From positions 1 through 18,433 of the forward strand of contig JAJZXJ010000020.1 of NCBI GenBank assembly GCA_021802425.1: a stretch of 18,433 nucleotides of DNA, given 5' to 3'. Of this stretch, positions 1 through 7,465 are shown in pieces. The position numbers were made by a program, and so were the translations under genes. Source of the DNA: Acidulodesulfobacterium sp021802425. Its GTDB lineage: Bacteria; SZUA-79; Acidulodesulfobacterales; Acidulodesulfobacteraceae. Position 1 is the stretch's first letter. Every line of letters starts with the position of its first letter. The notes beneath the pieces were generated by a model that saw only the letters and a list, made by a program, of their open reading frames with translations, had not been told where the DNA came from and did not search any database.

Positions 1-1
1 C

Positions 2-2446
2 GGTATAGCCTTAGATTTAAAAAACCGGTTGATAAAAGACGATTTTTTAATAATCGAGATTCCCGCGGATTATTTAATATTAGATAATTTCGAAAAAAGA
101 TTAGATAGTGCAGGCATTTTAATCACGGAATTCGAATATAGAGGCAACCTGATACTGCTTAAGCTGACATCGGCATCTCTCGCCGTCTCTCTGACGGAAG
201 AAGCCCTTAACCTCACCTGCAACCGCGGTTTGTTTGATTTTAATCCCGATAATCTTTCTCTGGGGGTAGATGGAAATAATTACCATGGCGGGACGGAAAA
301 GTTTGATTTTACATATCTTAAAACCTGCTTTTTAACATTTCCTTTTGGTTCATTAAAAGAGATTTATGTTAAAAATATTCTTGAAAATTTTGATTACGAT
401 GAAAATGAATTTTTCTTTAGAGAGTTTTATAGAATGACGGCGTTTGGCGGCAGCTTGCATTTAGAGGCAGGCGATATTCCTTTTTATTTTAAGTTATATA
501 ATGAGATAAAGATAAAAAGGCCGGATTCCATAGATTTATTGCCGGCGATAAAGGAATACGAAAAGATATCCAAGGAATCTTCCGAAAACCGCTATAAGTT
601 ATTTGCTCCCGAAATGCTGATCAACCGTTTCATTAAAGATAATAATTCAAAAAGCGTTTATTCCCATGACCTTTTAAAAGCCTATTTGGAATATTGCGGA
701 TTTATAAATGTTTTTCCAAGGGTGAGCGCGGCGGATTACGAAGCCGGAAAAATTAGAATAGATGCCCTAAAGTTGGGGTTAAAAGGGTTTGCGGCATTGC
801 CAAAAAAAGTGTTATTAAGGGCTGTTTCGGGAGGCTATGAAGATTTACCCGGCTTTAGCGTATTTATAAGAAATCTGCATAATGCTTATAACAATTGGGA
901 TTTATACCTTATAACGGATAATTGCGATTTTTTTGAAAATAATATTTACTTAAAATATTTAGGCAGCACAATGACCGATGAAAATGTCGATTATACTATT
1001 GTATTAGACAATGCTAAAAATCTGCCTGCGGTAGATTATGCCTTAAAGTTTGCAGGTAGCGGAAAGCCCGATATATTTATAAGTGAAAATGATGTTATAG
1101 AAGCTTATAATTTTTTGAGAAGCTTCGGCATTAATCCCAATGAAAAATTTGTTATATTTGACCTTGATTTTATAGATAATACGGATAGCAAAAAAGGAAT
1201 CGATATATTAAATATTATAAAAAAGGATTTTTCTTATCTTAGGGATTTTAAAGTTTTGAATATCTCTCTTAAAGAGCAAAATACGCTGACCTTAAAAAAA
1301 TTAAGTGTAATAATAAGCCTTGCATCATTTTATGCCGGCGGAGGTTTTTTTTACGGGTTGGCCGACGGCTTACGGGTTCCTTCTTACAATAAAGAAATTA
1401 ATAAGTTTAATTATAAGAGGGGTATAGAAAATATTGACCTGTCTATTATAATTCCCGTATTTAATAATATTGAATATACCAAAAATTGCTTAAATTCATT
1501 ATTTAAAAATCATCCGCTTTCAAATTTTGAAATAATAGTAATAAATAATGCCTCGACGGACAAGACGGAAGAGTTTCTAAATGATTTTGATTATTTGGAT
1601 AATTTTACCGTTATACGCAACGACTCTAATTTAGGCTATGCAAAGGCTTGCAATCAGGGGGCAAAAATAAGCAAAGGCAAGTATTTATACTTTTTAAATA
1701 ATGATACCGTCGTATTAAAAGGCGCGATTGATGAACTTTTTGATACCATAGAAAATGCAGGGGATAAATGCGGTATAGCCGGTTCTTTGCTCCTTTATCC
1801 GGATGGAAAATTGCAGCACGGCGGGGTTGCGTTCAGTCAGGAAGGAACCGCTTATCATCTCTTTAGAAATGTGGAAATAATAGGATGCAAAAACTTAATG
1901 TTTAAAAATGCTATATTCTTAAAAAAGTGTAACGGCGTTACAGCAGCTTCGATGGTAATAAAAAAGGATGTTTTTTTTGCCGTCTCCGCCTTTGACGAAA
2001 GTTATAAAAACGGGTTCGAGGATGTCGATTTATGTCTTAAGGTTAGGCGGCTTAAAAAAGATATTATATTTAATCCAAAAAGTATGCTTATACATTTTGA
2101 AGAAAGGACGGAAGGCAGGAAGAAATTTGACATGCAAAACCAGATTAATTTTCAAAACAAGTGGAAATTCAGCTTCGGGCAGGATGATAATATTTTTGCC
2201 GAAATTAGCGATATAAAGATGTTTCTTGAACCTATGACCTTTCGAATACTTTATTATTCCGTAAGCGAAATTAAAAGATTAGAAGAAGAATTATATAAAC
2301 TGTTTAATTTAGGAAACTATAAGGGCGCCTTAGAATTAGCGGAATACATATTAGCATGTGACCTTTTGAATATAAAGGCTTATAGAAAGAAAGTGGAAAT
2401 AGAAAAAAAAACTCATGATATAGCAACTATTTGGAGGTTCCAATGA
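2..2446 (+). CDS. Family 2 glycosyltransferase, multidomain, 5' end outside the window
   Basis: Residues are counted from the TTG at 29. The frame is open to the left edge (no stop from base 2), so the TTG is probably not the real start and the gene is 5'-truncated. The clear domain is a GT2 (GT-A fold) glycosyltransferase from about residue 470: LSIIIPVFNN, the nucleotide-binding NAS/T-D stretch, an NND triad (557-559) in the DxD metal/sugar-nucleotide position, and FEDVDLCLK (663-671), typical of rhamnosyltransferase-like enzymes. The first ~250 residues end in a segment (YSHDLLKAYLEYCGF) like the tail of SAM-dependent methyltransferases; this is tentative. Residues ~270-450 are unrecognised. 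The last ~70 residues are helical and TPR-like. Its stop overlaps the next start (ATGA). It probably adds a sugar to a surface polysaccharide or glycoprotein; the donor cannot be read from sequence. Confidence 0.8.
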   Translation, partial: GIALDLKNRLIKDDFLIIEIPADYLILDNFEKRLDSAGILITEFEYRGNLILLKLTSASLAVSLTEEALNLTCNRGLFDFNPDNLSLGVDGNNYHGGTEKFDFTYLKTCFLTFPFGSLKEIYVKNILENFDYDENEFFFREFYRMTAFGGSLHLEAGDIPFYFKLYNEIKIKRPDSIDLLPAIKEYEKISKESSENRYKLFAPEMLINRFIKDNNSKSVYSHDLLKAYLEYCGFINVFPRVSAADYEAGKIRIDALKLGLKGFAALPKKVLLRAVSGGYEDLPGFSVFIRNLHNAYNNWDLYLITDNCDFFENNIYLKYLGSTMTDENVDYTIVLDNAKNLPAVDYALKFAGSGKPDIFISENDVIEAYNFLRSFGINPNEKFVIFDLDFIDNTDSKKGIDILNIIKKDFSYLRDFKVLNISLKEQNTLTLKKLSVIISLASFYAGGGFFYGLADGLRVPSYNKEINKFNYKRGIENIDLSIIIPVFNNIEYTKNCLNSLFKNHPLSNFEIIVINNASTDKTEEFLNDFDYLDNFTVIRNDSNLGYAKACNQGAKISKGKYLYFLNNDTVVLKGAIDELFDTIENAGDKCGIAGSLLLYPDGKLQHGGVAFSQEGTAYHLFRNVEIIGCKNLMFKNAIFLKKCNGVTAASMVIKKDVFFAVSAFDESYKNGFEDVDLCLKVRRLKKDIIFNPKSMLIHFEERTEGRKKFDMQNQINFQNKWKFSFGQDDNIFAEISDIKMFLEPMTFRILYYSVSEIKRLEEELYKLFNLGNYKGALELAEYILACDLLNIKAYRKKVEIEKKTHDIATIWRFQ
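2433..2437 (+). promoter_or_regulatory. Ribosome binding site deciding the start of the methyltransferase/GT4 gene
   Basis: GGAGG lies five bases before the ATG at 2443. A TTG at 2431 in the same frame would give four extra residues, but it sits at the edge of this site, so ATG 2443 is the better start. The ATG shares four bases (ATGA) with the upstream stop codon, which implies translational coupling. Confidence 0.75.
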
Positions 2447-4425
2447 ATTTAGGGAATTATGAAACAAACAGGCTATATTTAGGAAATGATTTTAAACATA
2501 AATATATTTTACGGGATGAAGATATAAATTTAGCCGATAAAAACTCAAGTCATTCAATAATTCTTAACTTAATAGCCGATAACTCAGTCCTGCTTGATGT
2601 TGGTTGTTCTTATGGGTATCTTGGAAAATGGTTAAAAATTAATAAAAATTGTGTAGTTTACGGTATAGATAATAATGCCGATGCCTTAAATTATGCAAGG
2701 CAAAACGGCTATTATGAGGATTTATTCCTTATAGACCTCGATAATCCAAATGATAAAGAGTTAGAAAGATTTAATCAATTTGGTGAAATTTTCGATTATA
2801 TTCTTTTAGCAGATGTCTTAGAACATTTAAAATATCCAGAAAATCCCCTATTATTACTATCAAAAAAACTTAAATTCTATTCAAGTTTTATAGTTAGTGT
2901 TCCCAATATTGCAAATATAGATATCATATTTAATCTTATAGAGGGAAGATTTAATTATGGAGAATTGGGTGTTTTAGATAATACTCACTTAAGATTTTTT
3001 ACAAAAAAATCATTTGCTGAATGGATTAAAAGTATTAATGAGTATTTAAAAAATATAAATAAAGAATGTAGATTTGATATTAATTTTATTGGTAGCACAA
3101 TTTATCAATCAGAGAATGTAAAAGAAATAATTTCAAAAAAACCTATTGTATATAATCTTTTAAAATTATCAAATCCTGACATAGACGCATTTCAAAATAT
3201 ATTTGCTTTAACTAAGGTTCAAAAAGATGATGAGGTTTTAGGGTTTAGCGCTTTTGATAAAGATTTAAATGCCATAAAAAATATTTCTCAAACATTGCAA
3301 GTTTTAGTTGATTCTAATAAAAAGTCTTTAGAAGAAATAGGCAATCTTCAAAAATCATTAAAAGAAAAAGAAAAAATAAAAGTGCTTTTTTTAAGCATTG
3401 CTCATCAAATTGGTCATGGTGTGCCTGTTGTGATAGCACGGCATGCCGATTATTTTGTAAAAAAAGGATATACGGTATATATCGGCGGACCAAAAGATTA
3501 TAATGAATTTTCTTATCCAGGTTGTAAAAGAATATATTTAAACAATTATCTAGATGCCGCTTTATTTGCAAATCAAAATGATATTAATTGCGTTATTGCA
3601 CATACTCCTCCATTTTTTTCCACTCTTAAATATTTATCTCTATCTATAAAAAAAGTTATTTTTGATTATGGAGAACCGCCAGCAGAGTTATTTCCAGATT
3701 ATATGGAAAGAAAATCTATTTTAATAGAAAAAAAATATTGTTACGATGTAGCTGACAAAATATATGCAATTTCAAATACGGTCAAAGCTGAGAGCAATCA
3801 AGGCAGGGCAGAAGTCATTAAATTGGGAAACGATCATCTTGCCATATGGGGTAAAGATATGTATTCTTTGAGAGAAAAAATTAGAGATGAGTATAGTTGG
3901 AACAAGAAAATAATAATTTTAAATGTTGCTAGATTTCATAGCGGCGAGAGATGTTATAAAGGTATAGACTTTTATGCAGATGTAATGAAATATATCAACT
4001 CATTTAATGATTCAGTTGCTGATGATTCTATTTTTGTTTTATGTGGAAAAGCATTTCAATCCGATATCTCATATGTAAAAGATTTAGGTATACAAGTCAT
4101 TGCTAATGTGAAAGATGAAGAACTTATTGCGCTATATGCCGCCGCAGATATATATATGAATTTTAGCAAATGGGAAGGATATAATCTTGGGATTGCCCAA
4201 GCTTTAGCATTAGGTTTACCTGTTGTTGCCTCTGATATTAATGCTCATCGCGAGTTCCCTGTTTTTACATCAAATAATATCCACGAGATTAGGGAACATA
4301 TTATAGATATTATAAATAAAATTAAATTGGGGGAAGTTATTTATTGTGAGAGGCATCCAATATTATTTCCTTGGACAAAACACTTGCAAAAATTTGAAAA
4401 TGAAATAAGGACTTTATGTCACTAA
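2443..4425 (+). CDS. Methyltransferase - GT4 glycosyltransferase fusion protein
   Basis: 660 residues from ATG 2443. The N-terminal half is a class I SAM methyltransferase: motif I LLDVGCSYGYLG (50-61), the acidic motif II residue D76 in YGID, and ADVLEH (123-128), as in Methyltransf_23-type enzymes of glycan loci. A Lys/Glu/Leu-rich, probably coiled-coil linker covers about 265-310. From about 312 (KVLFLSIAH) a GT-B, GT4-like glycosyltransferase runs to the end, with the donor-site segment WEGYNLGIAQ (577-586) followed by ALALGLPVVASD. GT4 enzymes usually have EX7E here; the second Glu is Gln586. The fusion suggests methylation and glycosyl transfer on one growing glycan. It is far more AT-rich than the housekeeping genes downstream, which suggests transfer. 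The substrate is unknown. Confidence 0.85.
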   Translation: MNLGNYETNRLYLGNDFKHKYILRDEDINLADKNSSHSIILNLIADNSVLLDVGCSYGYLGKWLKINKNCVVYGIDNNADALNYARQNGYYEDLFLIDLDNPNDKELERFNQFGEIFDYILLADVLEHLKYPENPLLLLSKKLKFYSSFIVSVPNIANIDIIFNLIEGRFNYGELGVLDNTHLRFFTKKSFAEWIKSINEYLKNINKECRFDINFIGSTIYQSENVKEIISKKPIVYNLLKLSNPDIDAFQNIFALTKVQKDDEVLGFSAFDKDLNAIKNISQTLQVLVDSNKKSLEEIGNLQKSLKEKEKIKVLFLSIAHQIGHGVPVVIARHADYFVKKGYTVYIGGPKDYNEFSYPGCKRIYLNNYLDAALFANQNDINCVIAHTPPFFSTLKYLSLSIKKVIFDYGEPPAELFPDYMERKSILIEKKYCYDVADKIYAISNTVKAESNQGRAEVIKLGNDHLAIWGKDMYSLREKIRDEYSWNKKIIILNVARFHSGERCYKGIDFYADVMKYINSFNDSVADDSIFVLCGKAFQSDISYVKDLGIQVIANVKDEELIALYAAADIYMNFSKWEGYNLGIAQALALGLPVVASDINAHREFPVFTSNNIHEIREHIIDIINKIKLGEVIYCERHPILFPWTKHLQKFENEIRTLCH

Positions 4426-4470
4426 GATTAATTGCAGAAGAGCGATATATTATAAAAGTGTTTTAAAAAC

Positions 4471-4512
4471 AAATTGTAAATATATTAATTTAAATTGTAA
4501 ATTAAAAATTTA
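4471..4512 (+). repeat. Two 21-base tandem units with an exact 11-base core
   Basis: AAATTGTAAAT occurs at 4471-4481 and again at 4492-4502, exactly 21 bases apart, in the 93-base gap before the FkbM-type gene. Over the full 21-base units 15 positions agree. The setting is almost purely A+T, so chance similarity is a real risk. The rest of the gap shows no clear promoter, and no Shine-Dalgarno sequence precedes the ATG at 4519. Confidence 0.4.
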
Positions 4513-4518
4513 AAAACC

Positions 4519-5937
4519 ATGTCCTATAGTAAGAATTTAATTCAAGAAGCTTCCGATGAGATAAAAAAGTATCTTAAAAAACAATTAAATAAAATATATG
4601 CCTATGAAGATAGAATTTATTTTGCACAATTATTTGTAGATGCGGGCAAAGGTTTTTTAGAAGAAGAAAGTATTAAATTATCTTATGGCAAGTGCTATGA
4701 AAAAAACATAGGAAGGGTTAAAATCAGTTTTGATTTATATTCTTTTGAAAATATTAATTCTCTTCGTTTTGATCCGTTAAATGGGCCTACTATTACAAAA
4801 ATTAATAATGTTCAAATTATATTTGAAAACGGAAAAAATTTAGAAACTGAATTTATACCCTTTAACCCGTCTTACAATGATACAAATGCCGATTATTTTT
4901 TTCATGATGACCCGATTTATTTAATAAAAACAATTAATTTTAAATTTGCAAAAGTTAAAAAAATTAATATAACTATTGATTATTTAAATACAGTAAAAGA
5001 GACGGGCGCATTGCTTAATCAAAATCAAGATAAGTCATATGTTTTATTTGGAAAATTAAGTTGTTTTGAAACATTAATTGAATTTTTGGAAGATGAAAAT
5101 AAATTGGATAAGATTTACAATGTTTTAAATGATAATAAATCTAAGGAAATATTTAATTGGTTTATAAAATATCGTTTAGCATATTTAATCGCGGAAGAAA
5201 AAGCTTACAATATATTTGAACCAGAATTAAAAAGGGTAGATTTTGCAAAAGCTGAAAATACTGTTCAAAAACTATCGGAAAATAAATATAAAATAAAAAA
5301 TTTCTTATACCAAGGTGCGATAGGTGAAGCGATAGGGGATTTTTATTTTGATAAATATATTTATCAAGATATTGTTAAACCTATTTCTGATGACATAATA
5401 ATAGATGTCGGAGCATATGCTGGTGATACTGCTCTTTATTTTTCTCAATTTATTGGAAAAACAGGTATAATATATGCTTTTGAACCTTTAGAAGAAAATT
5501 ATAATTTGTTAGAAAAAAATATAAAGTCAAATGCGTTAGAGGGGAAAATAGTCCCTATTAAAAAAGGGATAGGCAATTCTAACGACCCTATTAGCATGGC
5601 CGGAAGCGATGCAGGAGCATTTATTAATTACGAAGCAAATGTAGGTTTTAAAATAGATATGGTTACAATCGATAAATTTGTTAAAGATTATAATGTCAAT
5701 AAAATTAATTTCATAAAAATGGATATAGAAGGTTCTGAACTTGTTGCTATAAAAGGTGCTGAGAACACAATAAAAAAATTTAAACCTAAACTTGCTATAA
5801 GCATTTATCATAGAGGAAAAGATATAATAGATATTCCAGAATATTTGTTATCTATTAATAATCAATATAAGTTTTATCTTAAACATATATCAACAAGCTG
5901 GGTTGATACTGTTTTATTTGCAATCTGCAAGAGTTGA
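4519..5937 (+). CDS. FkbM-family methyltransferase with N-terminal accessory domain
   Basis: 472 residues. The C-terminal ~190 residues are an FkbM-type SAM methyltransferase: IDVGAYAGDT (295-304, SAM motif I), YAFEP (319-323, acidic residue for the ribose), and IKMDIEGSE (399-407), a hallmark of the family. Family members commonly O-methylate sugars or polyketides. The first ~190 residues contain SLRFDPLNGP and alternating hydrophobic residues, and resemble the probably beta-sandwich domains found beside glycosyltransferases in O-antigen loci; this is inference. A helical segment joins the two. The gene follows the methyltransferase/GT4 fusion by 93 bases, shares its AT-rich codon use, and lacks an obvious ribosome binding site. 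It probably methylates a sugar of the glycan made by the preceding enzymes. The family is firm; the substrate is unknown. Confidence 0.85.
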   Translation: MSYSKNLIQEASDEIKKYLKKQLNKIYAYEDRIYFAQLFVDAGKGFLEEESIKLSYGKCYEKNIGRVKISFDLYSFENINSLRFDPLNGPTITKINNVQIIFENGKNLETEFIPFNPSYNDTNADYFFHDDPIYLIKTINFKFAKVKKINITIDYLNTVKETGALLNQNQDKSYVLFGKLSCFETLIEFLEDENKLDKIYNVLNDNKSKEIFNWFIKYRLAYLIAEEKAYNIFEPELKRVDFAKAENTVQKLSENKYKIKNFLYQGAIGEAIGDFYFDKYIYQDIVKPISDDIIIDVGAYAGDTALYFSQFIGKTGIIYAFEPLEENYNLLEKNIKSNALEGKIVPIKKGIGNSNDPISMAGSDAGAFINYEANVGFKIDMVTIDKFVKDYNVNKINFIKMDIEGSELVAIKGAENTIKKFKPKLAISIYHRGKDIIDIPEYLLSINNQYKFYLKHISTSWVDTVLFAICKS

Positions 5938-5954
5938 GCGTCATTAAATGATTT

Positions 5955-7232
5955 ATGCTAATTGACAGAAAACTCCTCCTAATCTCGCTTCATGACCCTT
6001 TTTTAGATTCCGACAGGGTTATGCCCCCCATCGGCATCATGTCCCTTCAGGCCTATATGCTGCCTTCGGGAATTGATTCGGCAATAGAAAACGACTTCGA
6101 TATAGATAATATAGAAAAATACTCCGAATATACCCATTTTGCCATATCGTGCATGACGCCGCAAAAGGTCGAGGCATATAAAATATTGCATGCTATAAAA
6201 TCTAAATTTAAAGACAAAACCGTCATAATAGGCGGACCGCATGCCAAGTATTATATCGGGGATTGCATAAAAGAGCCGTTCGATTACATAATAGTCGGAG
6301 ACGGTGAGTTTGCTCTTAAAGCCGTTATGGAAGGTAAAGCCTCGGAAAGAATATTAAATATTCCCATAAGCGAGGAAGAAATGAACAGGCTTCCCGTGCC
6401 GTATAGGGAACCTGAATTTTTAAAGCAATATAACTTCGACATACAGGGGGTTAACACATCTACAATTCTTACAGCCAAGGGCTGCCCGATGAGATGCGCA
6501 TTTTGCGAGGATGCGGGAAGCAAGGTAAGATTATATAATCCATCTAATATAAATATGCAGATAAAAGATGTTTTAGGCGCGGGATTTAAAGGAGTAATGT
6601 TCTTCGACGATATATTTGCCATATCTAAAAAAAGGGTAAGGGATATTTTTCCCGTTATAACAAAGCATAATATATTTTACAGATGTTTCGGACATGCAAG
6701 AAGCATGGATGAAGGGATGGCGAAAATGTTATCGGAATCAGGCTGCATCGAAATAGGTTTTGGCGCAGAGTCCGGTGCGCAAAAGATACTGGATGCAATA
6801 AATAAAAGAACCAAAGTTGAAGATAATATCAGGTTCATAGAGATATGCAACAAATATAAGATTAAGGTGAAAGCCTTTATAATTTTGGGTTTACCCGGCG
6901 AAGATATGTCCACGATAAAGCAGACAAGGAGATTTTTGGATATACTTATGGCTAACAGATTTACAAATAGATTCGGCAAGGAAATTACCAACGATTTTGA
7001 TATTACGGTCTATTTTCCGTATAAGGGAACGAGGGTAAGAGATTACATGGATAAAAAAGATAATCATTATGATATCTTTTTTACAAAAGACCCCGACGAG
7101 ATGCTCGGCTTTTATAAAGGCAAGGGCGGAAGCGCAGAGATAACCGTAAGAACATCGGGTCTTAGCGCCGAAGATATAGGTAAAATTCAAAAAGATTTAA
7201 TTTTGGAATATAAAAAAATGGTTATAAGCTAA
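5955..7232 (+). CDS. B12-binding-type radical SAM protein
   Basis: 425 residues. The N-terminal ~140 residues match the cobalamin-binding Rossmann domain common in this class (MPPIGIMSLQAYM, then VIIGGPHAKYY and YIIVGDGEFA), but show no DxHxxG cobalamin-ligand motif, so B12 binding is uncertain. The radical SAM core follows: C177, C181 and C184 form the CX3CX2C cluster motif (GCPMRCAFC), GFGAESG fits the SAM-binding region, and FIILGLPGED is a later core strand. The C-terminal ~100 residues are family-specific and contain no cysteine. Such enzymes do methylations, ring rearrangements or sulfur insertions; the reaction here cannot be read. It starts 17 bases after the FkbM-type gene and could be co-transcribed, but its higher G+C content resembles the downstream genes. 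The start has no strong ribosome binding site. Confidence 0.85.
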   Translation: MLIDRKLLLISLHDPFLDSDRVMPPIGIMSLQAYMLPSGIDSAIENDFDIDNIEKYSEYTHFAISCMTPQKVEAYKILHAIKSKFKDKTVIIGGPHAKYYIGDCIKEPFDYIIVGDGEFALKAVMEGKASERILNIPISEEEMNRLPVPYREPEFLKQYNFDIQGVNTSTILTAKGCPMRCAFCEDAGSKVRLYNPSNINMQIKDVLGAGFKGVMFFDDIFAISKKRVRDIFPVITKHNIFYRCFGHARSMDEGMAKMLSESGCIEIGFGAESGAQKILDAINKRTKVEDNIRFIEICNKYKIKVKAFIILGLPGEDMSTIKQTRRFLDILMANRFTNRFGKEITNDFDITVYFPYKGTRVRDYMDKKDNHYDIFFTKDPDEMLGFYKGKGGSAEITVRTSGLSAEDIGKIQKDLILEYKKMVIS

Positions 7233-7246
7233 ATTGGCTAAATTGG
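7229..7246 (+). repeat. Exact 9-base tandem duplication across a stop codon
   Basis: CTAAATTGG occurs at 7229-7237 and 7238-7246. The first copy contains the TAA stop of the radical SAM gene. It looks like a replication-slippage duplication and has no assigned function. Confidence 0.6.
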
Positions 7247-7299
7247 AACGGCAAGTATGTCCGTACCACGTGCCCCATTTCTATATTTATGTTTATTTA

Positions 7300-7329
7300 T
7301 TGACATTGGCACAAAAATGATATTAAAAT
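7300..7329 (+). promoter_or_regulatory. Promoter candidate upstream of the small ORF and aroB
   Basis: A consensus -35 box TTGACA (7300-7305) is followed after 18 bases by TAAAAT (7324-7329), five of six matches to the -10 consensus. Transcription would start near 7336. A TATAAT also occurs at 7336-7341 but has no -35 box at a normal distance. This is the best sigma-70-type promoter in the first half of the window and would begin a new unit at aroB after the glycan and radical SAM genes. Confidence 0.5.
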
Positions 7330-7342
7330 TATACATATAATA

Positions 7343-7358
7343 TATGCGTAATTGCATA
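7343..7358 (+). promoter_or_regulatory. Short dyad near the predicted transcription start
   Basis: TATGC (7343-7347) and GCATA (7354-7358) form a perfect 5+5 inverted repeat around six bases, just after the predicted start site. It could be an operator half-site pair; a dyad this short can arise by chance in AT-rich DNA. Confidence 0.25.
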
Positions 7359-7372
7359 GTATATTAAAAAAT

Positions 7373-7465
7373 ATGTCGATAAAGAAGGTCGAAAAGGTTA
7401 AATCTATGAAGGGCAAGGTAGAGTTTGGCATGGCGGCAGGCGGGATAAGGCATTATAAACGATGA
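7373..7465 (+). CDS. Possible 30-residue basic peptide overlapping the aroB start
   Basis: ATG 7373 opens a 30-codon frame ending in TGA 7463-7465, which shares ATGA with the aroB start at 7462. The peptide begins MSIKKVEKVK and ends GGIRHYKR; it has seven Lys and two Arg against two Glu. An internal ATG at 7406 would give 19 residues. It lies about 37 bases after the predicted transcription start. No Shine-Dalgarno sequence precedes ATG 7373. The exact stop/start overlap is the kind used for translational coupling, and the ribosome site for aroB itself is poor (AAGG, 11 bases away). I know no family match. It may be a leader peptide, a remnant of a longer gene or chance. Confidence 0.35.
   Translation: MSIKKVEKVKSMKGKVEFGMAAGGIRHYKR

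Noticed and set aside
1968..2216. 82-codon plus-strand frame inside the GT2 gene
   Set aside because: It overlaps the GT2 domain in another frame; the GT2 motifs prove the longer frame is the real one.
3314..3571. Minus-strand frame of 85 codons inside the methyltransferase/GT4 gene
   Set aside because: It is antisense to a gene with clear motifs, and its translation is low-complexity and rich in Phe, Leu and Cys without any recognisable domain. The other minus-strand frames in the window are shadows of the same kind.
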